NCBI GenBank assembly: GCA_036924285.1
Contig: JAYKYS010000005.1
Span: 1,674,001-1,738,000 of the forward strand
Origin: Asterella californica
Taxonomy: Eukaryota; Streptophyta; Marchantiopsida; Marchantiales; Aytoniaceae
Direction of reading: 5' to 3'
DNA: 64,000 bases
Translations under genes and position numbers: made by a program
Notes under the pieces: generated by a model
What the model saw: only the letters and a program-made list of their open reading frames with translations
Database searches by the model: none
What the model was told of the DNA's origin: nothing
In this document: piece after piece, positions 9,654-20,104 of the stretch
Numbering within the stretch: the stretch's first letter is position 1
Layout of the letters: each line of letters starts with the position of its first letter

Positions 9654-12026
9654 CTACTGTACCGTTGAAGTCTCGCTCTTCAATGGTACTCTGCCAAAAC
9701 CCCTAGACTCTCTAAACTCCTGAGTAATCTTAGGTAGTGGACGGTCTCTCAAGCTATCACGATTCCTCTCATGTTCTGCAGCAACGGTCAAAAACTGAAC
9801 AGCTCTTTTGCCGTCTCTACTACGTATCCTAGCATAAGCTGAACCATCATCCATAACTCGTGTCTCCATTCTAACAGCAGTAATGTAAGGCTGCCCTAGA
9901 ATGATAGGATAGGTTGACATGTCTTGCACAAAGAAATTCTGAACATCACTGATGTCACCCACAGTTACCTTGATGTTGGGACAAGCACCATAGAGTTCTC
10001 CCCTCTGGTTGTTGGCAGCACGGATAAGCCATCCATGATCGGTGTCTATGGGCCACCTCCCACGCTTGTACAGCTCCTTAGACATCAGATTAATCTCTGA
10101 GCCATGATCAATCAACGCCACCACAGGTTCCTCTAGATCTCCCAGCTTCACTAAGGTCTCTGTGGTTGCTCTCGCCCAATGGTTGTGAGAATAATGGCTC
10201 TTCTGCGATGCTTCCACCTCATCTTCAAACCTCACGTGCTGATCTGATCTTCCCTCTGATACTTGAGAGCAGTAACCAGCAATCTCATCCTCCTCATCCT
10301 CCGACAGTTTGGTCCCTAGAGCGTTAAGCGTAGCTGCTTCACCCAAAATCTGACGTTTCCTCTTGATGATATCTATGATAACCTCATGGAACTCACGCTT
10401 TGCTATCCCAAGAATCTCACCCAAGGTAAACTCAACCTTCCCATTCAAGATACGATTCTCTAACACCTGCTTCAGGTCTGTAGCAATCTCAATATCAGAC
10501 TGAAGTTTGTATGCAGGCATCTTACCCTTCTCCTTGCTTCTCTCCTTCTCCCTTGGTGTTGTAGGTGATAGATCCTCCATAGTCTCTTCCCGAGTAGGTG
10601 TTGTCTCCTGCCTTGCCTCTGGTCTAGCCCTTTCACTCCTTGTAGCAGGTCGTTTGGCTGTAGAAGCCTCACCTGCATCCTCCCTCCTGCGTTTTTCTTC
10701 TAGTACAGCTTCATGCTGACTTCTTGCAACATAAGCATGCACTGACATAGTATCCACAGGGTCATTCCATCCTGTAGTTTCTCTAATTGAGTTGCCAACC
10801 CTTCGTAGCACATCCTTGTCTAGCTCTGTTCTAGCTACGGACCGCACTACATCTGACCACAACCCAGTAGTCCCTTTCTCTCTCTCCATCTCCACTTTCA
10901 CTCCACAGGTAGCAGCATTCACAAGAGAAACAGCATGTGATGCTGATATCTCATTCACAAGTCTCTTCATACCACCCTTGCCAAAGTTGGTTCCCAACAT
11001 CATCCCAGTCTCTCTCAAATGGATCTTACCATCTTTGAAGAAGATCAGATCCTTCCTCAATGCATCTGAAAACTCCCCACAATCTCTCCTTACATGGTCT
11101 AGGCTATCACACCATATACAACGATGAACAAAGCCTTCTCTCATCTGAGGTCTCTGCATAGCAGGCTGTACATTCTGCTCCTTCTCTTCTAACCTAGTGA
11201 GCTTAAGCTTAAGCTCCTTCATACCCTTAATCAACTCATCAAGCGGTGAGTCTTCCTCTCTAGCAATTACCAAAGCAGGCTTAGTAGGCAACTGCTTGAC
11301 AGGAATTATCAGAGGTGCTGCTTCACTTACCACCACCTTGTCCCTTCTTCTCTGTCTCTTGGCCAGCAAAGAAACAGCCTCTTCAACCTCCTTCCAGTCA
11401 GTCTTCAATCCTCTCTCCTCACTCTTGTCTTCCAGCAACAGCTCAAGCTTCTCCTGAATAGTCACGTCCGCTGCTTGTAGCAAAAGCTCGGTCTTCTCAA
11501 CCTCTAGTGTAAGCTTCTCTGTCCTAGAAAGCTGAGCATATTGACGATCAAACTCCCTTAACAACTCATTTACAGACAAACCTTTGTTAGGTTTCACCAC
11601 CCACTCCAAGAATGTTCTCTTGGTCACCCTCTCTGAATCTTCAGTGTAGTACTCCTCCTTCAAAGCGCGCATAAAGCTCTCCCAACTCTGTCCTTGCTGC
11701 TGCTTGAGCTCCTTCACACGCCCACGAATCTCAGGGACAACAGCAAGTTCAAAGTTCTCCACCATCTCCTTCTCAGGTACCTTGTTCACCTCCATCTCCC
11801 TAGCATAGTATCGCACATACTTGGAAATATCTGTCCACTTGAACTGATCCATCTGATGCACCACCGATTGCAACGCCTTGGTTGCTAATACCTCCTTCCT
11901 CTCTGTGCTCTGCTGCTGCTGCATAAACATGGAAAAAGCTTGGAACATCTTCATCGTAGCAGCATCAAACTGAATAGGTTGCTGAGCAGCAGCAACACCT
12001 CCACTTGATGATCCTTGGTTGGCCAT
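9654..12026 (-). CDS. gag-pro: Family A gag-protease polyprotein (right copy)
   Basis: 790 residues, differing from the left copy at one residue (serine for proline in the linker between zinc knuckle and protease; base 10568). Capsid-like region, CCHC knuckle and D-H-G-S protease loop are unchanged. It lies directly downstream of the 5' LTR 12103-13476, so it is the first cistron of the complete element. Pol is reached by the frameshift signal at 9659-9702. Confidence 0.9.
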   Translation of the reverse strand: MANQGSSSGGVAAAQQPIQFDAATMKMFQAFSMFMQQQQSTERKEVLATKALQSVVHQMDQFKWTDISKYVRYYAREMEVNKVPEKEMVENFELAVVPEIRGRVKELKQQQGQSWESFMRALKEEYYTEDSERVTKRTFLEWVVKPNKGLSVNELLREFDRQYAQLSRTEKLTLEVEKTELLLQAADVTIQEKLELLLEDKSEERGLKTDWKEVEEAVSLLAKRQRRRDKVVVSEAAPLIIPVKQLPTKPALVIAREEDSPLDELIKGMKELKLKLTRLEEKEQNVQPAMQRPQMREGFVHRCIWCDSLDHVRRDCGEFSDALRKDLIFFKDGKIHLRETGMMLGTNFGKGGMKRLVNEISASHAVSLVNAATCGVKVEMEREKGTTGLWSDVVRSVARTELDKDVLRRVGNSIRETTGWNDPVDTMSVHAYVARSQHEAVLEEKRRREDAGEASTAKRPATRSERARPEARQETTPTREETMEDLSPTTPREKERSKEKGKMPAYKLQSDIEIATDLKQVLENRILNGKVEFTLGEILGIAKREFHEVIIDIIKRKRQILGEAATLNALGTKLSEDEEDEIAGYCSQVSEGRSDQHVRFEDEVEASQKSHYSHNHWARATTETLVKLGDLEEPVVALIDHGSEINLMSKELYKRGRWPIDTDHGWLIRAANNQRGELYGACPNIKVTVGDISDVQNFFVQDMSTYPIILGQPYITAVRMETRVMDDGSAYARIRSRDGKRAVQFLTVAAEHERNRDSLRDRPLPKITQEFRESRGFGRVPLKSETSTVQ
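9659..9702 (-). promoter_or_regulatory. Predicted -1 ribosomal frameshift signal (right copy)
   Basis: The identical counterpart of 2324-2367, at offset 7335: slippery GGGTTTT at 9702-9696, 6-nt spacer and the 12-bp hairpin at 9659-9689. It joins gag-pro 9654-12026 to pol in the right copy. Confidence 0.8.
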
Positions 12027-12102
12027 GATATCTGATCCTGTAACACTCTCAAGAAAACTCCCACCCTAGGTGTTTCACGTCGAGTTCACCAAAAAGAGAG
12101 TA

Positions 12103-13476
12103 TGTCGGAGTGTGATCCGTCTACCTAGGAAAGCGCCGGGCTTCTGGCTGTGGTTGTTTACTCAAGAGGTTGGCTTTCAGGTCACAACAGGAGCTATAAA
12201 CACTCACACAGGAGTGTAGGATCCTCTGATATGCTCAAAAAGCGAAATCTAGGTCTCACTGGTAGTAATAGGCTTAGGCGGTGAACTTTGACACACAAGG
12301 AGAGGAAAACTATGAAGGTTTAGACTTCTAAACTTCCCCTACATGCAAATGAGGCACTACTGAACACACACACGAAGTTTCAGCCTGAGATTGAATTCTA
12401 GCACAGAGATATGAACAGAAAAGTTCTGAATAAGAGAATTATGGCAATTTCTGGTACCTAGACAGCTATTCAGACATAGAACAGAGAATTGGCTCGATGA
12501 ATTTCAAATCTTCTCACAGTATTTGAAGTCTACAGGATGTTGAACATCCCTGTGAAGTTGGGACTCCTGAATGTTTGTAGAACTCCAGGTATCCTTCTCT
12601 AAAGTCGCTGCTCTAGATTAAGAGCTTTTCAGACCCCCTCTGCTTCAGCGGCCGCCCTGAATTACTCAATTACTCAAATGATTCAAAACTTTTTGGATAG
12701 TCGTAGCCCTCCTGACAGTGAACGCAACCACGAAGTTTTGAAGTGATTTCCTCAATTCTGCTGCAATTGGCACCGAAAACCCTAAAATCAACAAAAGTGA
12801 TGCAGTTTTGGCACAATCCGAACTTCAATTGGGCATAACTCCTTGTTTATTGATCCAAATCGAGCAAAAATTTCACTGACAGTGCTTGGCCCGACGAGCT
12901 CTCTCTTCCTGTGCTTTCAGATTTCGAAGATACCTCACCAATTGCTCGAACTCTCCTCTAGAGCTCTGTTTCTAAACTTAGAGTTTTACAAAAGACAAAA
13001 ATGGACCAATGGGAGTTCATAGCTCCACTTGACTGTCCTTTTGTGCCTTAAACTACCTGGTAACTTATCTACACTCATAGGCTACCACGTCAAGCCCCCT
13101 AGAGTGCCAGCGTAAAACTTAAACTACCTAAAATGACACATAGCCCTGAAAAATAACTTAAATTAGCTAGAAAGCGTGCATGGGGCGACAAGTAAGTACA
13201 ACCCATGAGCTCAAACCACTATCAGCATGGAAACCCTAAGTTATGTACATTGAACGTCATAGACTAGTAAGAAGTCACTTGCACAAGCGCACAAATGCTT
13301 GAACAAGATAACTAACATACTATCAGCCTACTAGGACTCAAAATAGTGCTAACACCGTATGCAAAGGTGTCAAACATATACATAAAAGACTAGAAGTAAT
13401 ATGAGCTAACTTCTAGAACTACCAAACCTAAGCGTCGGAGTAGAAGTCAAGCATGTAGCCGCCAAATGGTGCGACA
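12103..13476 (-). repeat. Family A 5' LTR of the right copy
   Basis: It is a near-identical partner of 4768-6141. The right flank starting at 13477 reads GCGTG and lies inside the reading frame of a methyltransferase-like domain. Target-site duplication cannot be checked because the other outer LTR lies left of the window. Confidence 0.8.
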
Positions 13477-14335
13477 GCGTGCTGGGAGAGGTCAGGGTTT
13501 ACATGACCCGCGATCTTGGATGTTCTGGGAGATGTCACGGATCTTACGACATCTCCAGATGCATCAGGTGGATTCTCCAGCGTACATCTTGGAGAACGTT
13601 CTTTTGTTGGGTGATGCTCGTACACAGATGATGGTGAGTGTGCACCAAGTGCGGTCTTGGGTTGGACCAGCAGTGTTGTTGGATGCAGCGAGAGTAGGAT
13701 CTCGTGCACATCGTCCACGGTTGTGGTGGACGAACTTGTTACCGAGAGAGGTGCTTAAGCGCGCACACGATGGAGTGAGACGACCAGCGCATCTCACGGT
13801 TGATAGCATCTTGGATGCAAGACGACGATCTCAAGTAGTGAGAGTCGTCGATATGTCACCCATGACAATGGTGAACCTAGTGAGACGGCCCGTGGTAACA
13901 TTATCCACTTTGGTAAGCTTTCCAGCGTCACATGCTTACAGAAATGGAGGACCTGGGCTTGTGTGGGATGCTCAATTACGGCAGTTGGTAGAGTCCAATG
14001 CCGATGAGAGAGAGCGAGCGATGGGTTTTGCTACGGATACGACGGCAGTAGCTTCGGTGTTGGAGGCTTCACGTTGTCAAGTATTGGATCAAGCAATGGA
14101 CTTGAATTGCTTGACATGGATTGTAAGCCTTGGATTGGCTGAGCAGCGTCGGATGCGATCGACGGTTGTGAGCTCTTTGTCTATCGAGTCTGTGGAGGCA
14201 AAGGCTGGGGACGAGGCGTATGGAGTTCGTCATCTTTGGACATCATGGGATGTCGTAGGAGAGAGTGTGGAGCTTGCAGCTAGAACTGCAGAAGTTTTAC
14301 GCACAATAGCAGTGGAGGTTGTTGGTGATGAGTAG
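13477..14335 (+). pseudogene. Cytosine-5 DNA methyltransferase domain, C-terminal part, in a retrotransposon polyprotein
   Basis: Translated in the frame entering from the family A LTR, the first residues RAGRGQGLHDPRSWMFWEM fit the stretch after the catalytic PC motif of C5 methyltransferases. Motif IV-like AYILENV follows at about residue 42, then SRAHRPRLWWTN, equivalent to the R-x-R-x-x-W/F-x-N block of DNMT3/DRM-type enzymes. Near residue 190 comes ERERAMGF, followed by QVLDQAMDLNCLTW, equivalent to motifs IX-X. The S-adenosylmethionine-binding motif I and the catalytic PC are not here; they would lie left of the inserted element. A motif I segment of the same family survives at 46195-46260. 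Whether the fold is active in an intact relative cannot be judged. The domain ends at TAG 14333-14335, a likely CAG transition, and the frame runs on to RT. Confidence 0.8.
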
Positions 14336-14377
14336 AAGGAAATTGCTCCAGAGGCTGCAAGATAGCAGTCAACGACT

Positions 14378-15260
14378 TTGTCTTCTACCTCTAGCATGAT
14401 GACAGAGGATACTTGGGAGCCGGAGATTGGACCCAAGCTTATAGGAGAGGAGAGACGAAGAGTTCAAAGATTCCTGAAGAGCTACAGGAATTGTTTTACC
14501 TTCAGTATGAAGGATTTGGGTATCTTCAAGGGACCTGATATACGGATCGACTTGGCTAATGACACGCCAATCTTTCGACGTTCTTACAAGTTCAGTGATA
14601 TGGAGAGAGTCTTGATCCAGAGTAGGACTCAAGACTTATTGGAGGTTGGGTTGGTGGAGATGTCGCATGGAGAGTATGCATCTACCACAATTATGCCAGC
14701 CAAGAAAGATATGTATGGCAACTACATGAATAAGAGAATGTGTGGAGACTACCGTCTTATCAATCGGCAGACGAAGTCTGATAAGTATGTCATGCCGACA
14801 CCTGAGGAGATCTTTGATGCAGTGGGGCATGTGAAGGTCTTCAGTACTTTGGATCTTCGAGCGAGGTATCATCAGTTGTCAGTGAGAGAAGAAAATAAGT
14901 CCAAGACAACATTTTGAGGAATTGACTCTCACGACAAGGATTGTTTGTATAAATGGCGGTTCTTATCATTTGGGTTGAAGAACGCCCCTGTTGAGTTCTA
15001 GAGGGTGATGGACAGGATCCTAGCTGGATTGGATTTTGTCTGATGTTATATTGATGACATCTTAGTCTATAGTGCTACTGTGGAGGAGCACGAGAGACAC
15101 TTACGAGATGTGTTCGAGCAGTTGAGAGCTCATGGGTTGAAGTTACACCCTGGGAAGTGTAAGTTCTTCCAGGAGTTGGTAGAGTATCTGGGCCACACCA
15201 TCTATCCAGGTGGGTTGGGTGTTCAACAGACGAAGGTTGAGGCTATTGCACGTATCTCAC
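14378..15260 (+). pseudogene. pol: Family P reverse transcriptase
   Basis: Typical Ty3/gypsy RT: IMPAKKD...MCGDYRLINRQT, palm aspartate in FSTLDLRARYHQL, LSFGLKNAPVEF and the catalytic box CYIDDILVYS. Three stops interrupt it: TGA after SKTTF, TAG in VEF*RVMD and TGA before CYIDD. Each is explained by TGG to TGA or CAG/CAA to TAG. Near 15258-15262 a deletion of about 5 bp relative to the copy at 44460 shifts the frame. Confidence 0.82.
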
Positions 15261-15850
15261 GCCGATGTGAGTCGAGTTCGAGCATTTGTTGGTTTGACGA
15301 ACTTTTATCGCCGATATGTGAAGGGATTTAGTGCAATTGCGAAGCCGTTGACCAAGCTAATGAAGGTGGACCAGGAGTGGCAGTGGGGAGATGAGCAAGA
15401 GCAAGCTTTCGTAGAGCTCAAGGATAAGTTGACATCTGCTCCCATCTTGAGGAGATGCGTTAGGGGGCGTCCTTTCCATCTGCACACCGATTGGAGTATG
15501 TTGGGACTTGGAGCAGTGCTGACTCAGCATGATGATGAGAAAAAAGAGTCCGTGATGGCATATGTCAGTCGCTCCAATAATTTAACGGAGGTGAGGTATA
15601 GTTCGTACGAGAGAGAGTGTTTGACGGCAGTGTGGGCTGTTGCACATTTTCGATGTTATCTGTTTGAGAACCTCTTTACTCTCATCACTGATCACCAGCC
15701 GCTCAAGTGGTTGATCGAGTCGGACAAGCTTACAGGGAAGCTTGCACGATGGGCTCTGATCTGATAGGAGTATGACTTCCAGGTAGTACATAGACCTGGA
15801 GTTGCAAACCAAGATGTCGATGGGTTGAGTCGCAATCCGTGCACGAGTCA
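15261..15850 (+). pseudogene. pol: Family P connection domain and RNase H
   Basis: The frame after the small deletion reads VRAFVGLTNFYRRYVKGFS, then the RNase H block FHLHTDWSMLGLGAVLTQHD with its acidic residue. YSSYERECLTAVWAVAHFR and LITDHQPLKWLIES follow, the standard RNase H order in Ty3/gypsy. It ends with stops near 15763 in the segment that would lead to integrase. Best relatives in the window are 44500-45050. Confidence 0.8.
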
Positions 15851-15899
15851 CCAAGATCAGACTGGGGCTCGATGACATGACAAGGTTGATGAGGAGATA

Positions 15900-17235
15900 G
15901 TGCCAGGGTGGCATGCATCTGCATTTCTTTGTGTGTTGGCCATGAACCCTAGTATGGAGGGCCAAGTCGTATCTTTCTCTGATCAGAGAGTAGATGATGA
16001 GTCTCCAGATCCTGAGGATGGAGATGGTGTTCTAGACCAGCGAGATATCCATGATGATGTGACCGTGATGGAGTATCTACGTACTGGTGTGGTAGTAGGC
16101 ACAGTAAGTGCCAAGGAGCGAGATCGTATTCTTCAACGAGCGAAGAGATTTCGACGAGAAGGACAACATGTACTTCGAGTGTGGGATGATGGGAGGGTAC
16201 GGATAGTGCCACATCCATCCCAAAGGGCACAGTTAGTACGACATGCCCATGAGGAGTTGGGACATTTTGGAGTGAAGCGTACGCATAACTTACTCCAAGG
16301 ACAGTATTGGTGGTATGCACGTCGATGTGCAACAGTTTGTCGCACGATGTGTGATTTACGATCGAGTACGAGCATTGTTTAATGCTCATACTCCACAGTT
16401 ACACCCCTTACCGATTATGGGGTTGGGTTACCGTTGGAGTTTGGATTTTGCGGGACTCTTATCATTGACCGTACGTCACCACCGGTATGTGTTGATGATG
16501 ATGGAGCACTTCTCCAAGTGGATTGAGTTGGTGACATTACTAGACAAGGCGAGTGAAGGGACGGCGTACGCGTTCTTAGATCGAGTGCTGAGTCGTTTTG
16601 GAGCACCAGCTGAAGTGCTGACAGACCAAGGTACAGAGTTCCTTGGTGAGTTTCAGACGTTGTGTGATCAGACGCTGATTGATCATCGGACTACATCTCG
16701 AGATCATCCTGAGGCGGATGGTTTGGCGGAGAGGGTAGTTCAGACGGTGAAGAGAGGATTGCGCAAGTATGGCTTGCAGAAGGACCACTTGGGAGACAAG
16801 GATGTGCAGTTACCATGGTTGGCTATGGGTTACCGTTTCAGCCGACAAGCGTCTTTGGCTTCCTTCTCACCGTATTTTCTATTGTATGACCGAGATCCAG
16901 ATCTACTTTCGGCCATTTGTCGTGATTCTGCTGAGGTGCTAGACCTTGATGACCCGGATATGTGGGTGAGAGCATGTTCTCAACGAGCAGAGATATTTCG
17001 GAGAGTTATGCCTATGGCTTTTGAGAACCTAGCGATTGCTCAACATAGAGACACGTTGCGATATGCGACTATCCGAGGAGGAGGTTATCGGCCGTCGATT
17101 CGCAGATTTCATCCTGATGATTATATCTATCTACAGCAGACCGCACCGACGACGTTGGATGTGACCGCATGGCGCATAATTTTACGAGTGCGAGGAGGTG
17201 CTACCTTCTGGAGTACTCATGTTAGTGGGCCGTGA
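15900..17235 (+). pseudogene. pol: Family P integrase
   Basis: The zinc-binding HHCC region is at 16220-16390 (VRHAHEELGHFGVKRTH; then CxxC with the last cysteine replaced by tyrosine in ARCVIYD). A frameshift lies near 16310. The core has all three acidic residues: SLDFAG, LTDQGTEFLGEF and HPEADGLAERVVQ. It ends about 60 codons after the core in a degenerate C-terminal region and passes into the PHD finger by another frameshift near 17200. Confidence 0.82.
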
Positions 17236-17482
17236 TGGTGTTGTGTGGAAGGACCATGTGCATAATTGCGCGCCATGTCATCTTCTCAATATTGATGGTA
17301 CCGTTGATCCAAGCTTAGCAGTTGTACGCGCAGGCTTGAGGTGTATGTTGTGTGGGTCTGCTGGTGGAGCAGCCCGTATGTTGGTGTGTGATGGTTGTTC
17401 GAAAGGTTGGCACATGTCATGTTTGACTCCACCTCTCAGTGTCGTTCTTACTGGACGGTGGGTTTGTCCTCGATGTATATAG
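17198..17482 (+). pseudogene. PHD finger at the C-terminus of the family P integrase
   Basis: The sequence from about 17335 has the complete C4HC3 pattern: CMLC, then CDGC, H-x2-C in WHMSC, and WVCPRC at the end. PHD fingers usually read histone H3 tails, so in an integrase context it may steer insertion to chromatin marks, in the way chromodomains do in other Ty3/gypsy elements; that role is inference. A decayed second copy is at 29940-30100. Confidence 0.82.
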
Positions 17483-17657
17483 CAGGGATAGTCGATTAGA
17501 TCTTTGCATGGTATGGATTGCAGACAGGTGACTAACGATGGGACGATGTAGCACCCGGTCTCTTGATCCTTGCACCCATGAAGGTGTATATCACGTAGTT
17601 GGGATATGGAGCTATCTGGAGTTAGAAGGACCTAACCGTCAGTTAGGGGGGCGATTG

Positions 17658-18163
17658 TGATACACTTGTGTATGTGTATGACATCGTCCATGTGTTATGT
17701 GTATTTGTGGTGTACCTCTGACAGCAATGTATGTTGTGTAGCGATGTGTATGTGCACGACAGCTATCACGTCAGTTTGGCACCTCGGCTAGGTTGACCGA
17801 GTGCGAAGTGACGCATCCCGATAAGACCGTTAGTGCCGTTAGGACGAGTTGGTGGGAGAGCCCACTAGGGGTATACTTCGCAGGTAGGGCTTGGAGGTCT
17901 TAGTTCTTCGAGTTGAGCCTTCAAGCTCCAGGCTATGATGGATAGTCTAGTTGACTGTAACCCGGATTCTCTTCGTGCTTAGAGTGGGTTTGGCTTGACC
18001 GTTTGTGAGTAATCTTTGTTGTAGTGTTGGAGATGGTAATTTCTCTGTTCAGATTATTGTGGTACACTTGTGTATGTGTATGACATCATCCATATGTTAC
18101 GTGTATGTGTGGTGTATCTCTGACAGCGATGTATGTTGTGTAGCGATGTGTATGCGCACGACA
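17658..18163 (+). repeat. Family P 3' LTR with internal terminal direct repeats
   Basis: 506 bp, starting TGATACAC after a G-rich tract (GGGGGGCGATTG) and ending GCACGACA. The first 104 bp (17658-17761) and last 104 bp (18060-18163) are near-identical direct repeats around a ~298-bp core. The same arrangement is seen at 30278-30776. The LTR end abuts copia RT sequence. Confidence 0.72.
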
Positions 18164-19135
18164 TCCTCTACATGGATGACATTATGATTGTCAATAGCAA
18201 TGAGTCTCCCTTATCTCACGTAAAGAGAAAATTGAGCTTACAGTTCAAAATGACAGACATCGGTCCAGTCCATCACTGCTTGAGCATTGAAATTAACCGT
18301 GATCTGTCTTCTGACAGTATCAGACTTAGTCAAACTTTATACTTGACAGAGAAGCTATTTCAGTTTGGCTTACAAGACTGCAAACCTGTAGGCACTCCTC
18401 TGGTTAGAGACGAGAAGTTTTCTTCAGACGACTCTTCCATCACTGAGGAGGAGAAAAAATTATGTAGTAGTTATCTTTACCAGAGTGCAGCTTGCTCTAT
18501 TAATTAGGCCGCAATATGCACTCGTCTTATTTATCTTATCTCATTAGTGTTCTCTCCCAGTTCATGAGTAGTCCTTGGTCTAGACACATTGCTGCTATCA
18601 AACGTACTTTTCGTTACATCAAGAGGACTTTGAATTTATGCCTTGAGTATGCTCAATCACCCCAGTACTACTCCCTGTTCTGTTACTCCGATGCTGACAC
18701 ATAGAGACAAGACGTTCTACGTCAGGTCACTGTTTTATTTACTTTGGAGGAGTCATTAGCTGATCCTCTAAGAGACAAATGTCAATAGCTCTGTCAAGCA
18801 CATAGCCAGAATACGTAGCTCTTAGTACGAGCTGTTTAGAAGCAATCTGGTTACGTCAGCTCCTGACTAATATCGGATTGCACGACAAGGAACCCACCAT
18901 GACATATTGTGTCAACCAAAGCGCAATAGTTCTTGTCGACACTAGCAAGTTCCACTATCATACGAAGCATATTGACGTTAGATATCACTTCATTAAAGAC
19001 CAAGTCGCTGAAAGAATTATAGAAGTTTGTTATTGTCCTACTGAGGACATGGTCGCAGATATTTTGACAAAGAGCTTACCAGCTCCAAAGTTAGAACATC
19101 TGCTACCGAAGCTAGGAATGTTTTCTAGCGGATAG
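18164..19135 (+). pseudogene. pol: Ty1/copia RT C-terminus and RNase H
   Basis: It begins at ILYMDDIMIV, the YxDD catalytic box of copia RT, directly after the family P LTR. RT thumb sequence follows (KLSLQFKMTDIGPVHHCLSIEI...QDCKPVGTPL). RNase H follows in several frames (LNLCLEYAQ, FCYSDADT with a stop, MTYCVNQSAIVL, KHIDVRYHFIKDQV and ADILTKSLPAPK, the usual copia C-terminus). Stops at 18505 and 18703 and frame changes make it non-functional. The N-terminal part of this RT is absent here. Confidence 0.85.
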
Positions 19136-19165
19136 TGTTTTATCTGAACTGTTACTGAGTGGGAG

Positions 19166-19411
19166 TGTTAGAATACTGATAGTATGAAAGCACATATTCA
19201 ATAACCGGTTCAAGACATTAAGTGGTGACCTTTAGTAAGGTCGTCAAGGCCAAGATCCAGCTAGGCCTAAGACCATTGTACATTAAATAATTCATTTTCC
19301 TTGGTTCAATCTACACTTCTATCAAGGAGCTCTCTTTCACACTCATACTATCTTTATGCTGTGACATACATGTTTGCCTTAGCCTATTCTAGCACTAGTT
19401 TCATTTCCAAC
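19166..19411 (+). repeat. Copia 3' LTR
   Basis: It starts TGTTAGAATAC after a short purine run (GAGTGGGAG). About 246 bp. It matches, in inverted orientation and with divergence, the 5' LTR at 63674-63918, which gives its right edge near CATTTCCAAC. Confidence 0.7.
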
Positions 19412-20104
19412 TAAGACTTGATCTCCTCTTTAACCTCCAATTTAAGATATACGGAGGAGGCACCCGAGAAAAAGACAGGATTGGTACCTTTTTTTTAGCC
19501 AGCTAGCTAGCATATAATTTGATATGCAATTACAGTTGTCTATGGTTCGTTATGAGTGAGTACACAACCCTTGAAAATAAGAGAGAAACTCATCATTCGC
19601 CATCACCAGACAAATACGGAACACGATACAAACTGGAACTCTATTGAAATGAAATGTTAAAGTTGATTTCTCTATGAAATCAACTTTGACAAGGTATGGC
19701 TTTACATCCGCTTCATCTACTCATGCATGAAGAAAAGAAACCACACTCTTACATGAAATGTTACGATTTAAAACTCTAGTAGAAAAATCTGGACGAAGAG
19801 AAGTAGGCGCAAAAAACACACTGCACATTATGCAACCCGAACCGCGCAGTCTACCATGAAGAGCGAACATCATGTGAGTGAGAGAGAAAACCGCAACGTG
19901 CTAGAATTAGGCTGACTAAGTGTAAACTTCACTACATCAACTAGTTCAAGATATTTCGTCTCGTGTCCTTTAGCAAGCCTAGCCTGCTCTTGTACCAAAG
20001 TATAAATACCTGGCCTAAGGACCTCCTACCTCATTATTCAGTTAACAATTAGCTTACACATACTTGCTTTCTCTTGCATCTATTTTTTCTCTCTTTTTCT
20101 TATA
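19412..20104 (+). repeat. Probable 5' LTR and flank of a second copia element
   Basis: No coding capacity is seen. The right edge is set by the tRNA primer-binding site at 20105. It contains a perfect 12-bp inverted repeat with a 5-nt loop (19659-19687) and a TATA-like TATAAATA at 20001-20008 about 100 bp before the PBS, suiting an LTR promoter. The LTR start is not defined. Confidence 0.45.

Larger units (their letters stand above)
4768..13476 (-). mobile_element. Ty3/gypsy LTR retrotransposon, family A, complete copy
   Basis: A full element on the minus strand: 5' LTR 12103-13476, primer-binding site, gag-pro 9654-12026, pol (RT 7897-9594, RNase H/integrase N-terminus 7240-7881, integrase core 6190-7212), polypurine tract and 3' LTR 4768-6141. 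Domain order RT, RNase H, integrase is that of Ty3/gypsy. The outer right edge is sharp: the repeat with the neighbouring copy stops at 13476, where the minus strand begins TGTCGC. Only one difference between the two LTRs was noticed (A at 5850, G at 13185), so insertion or duplication is recent. It interrupts the methyltransferase domain of a family P element. Pol has three in-frame stops (7897-7899, 7240-7242, 6274-6276), so autonomy is doubtful. The gag-side LTR edge is inferred from related LTRs and could be off by tens of bases. Confidence 0.9.
13477..18163 (+). mobile_element. Ty3/gypsy element, family P (methyltransferase and PHD finger), 5' part missing
   Basis: A plus-strand element truncated at its left by insertion of family A. 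Remaining order: methyltransferase C-terminal half (13477-14335), RT (14378-15260), RNase H (15260-15850), integrase (16200-17220), PHD finger (17330-17482), a G-rich polypurine tract (17646-17651) and 3' LTR (17658-18163). Multiple stops and at least three frameshifts make it a dead copy. Methyltransferase and RT are in one frame, so both belonged to a single polyprotein. Two other fragments of the family occur at 29042-30776 and 44192-45604, and an N-terminal piece at 46195-47136. Confidence 0.85.

Noticed and set aside
13428..13718. Open frame on the minus strand spanning the end of the family A LTR
   Set aside because: It crosses the LTR border into family P sequence and is antisense to the methyltransferase frame; no domain is seen.
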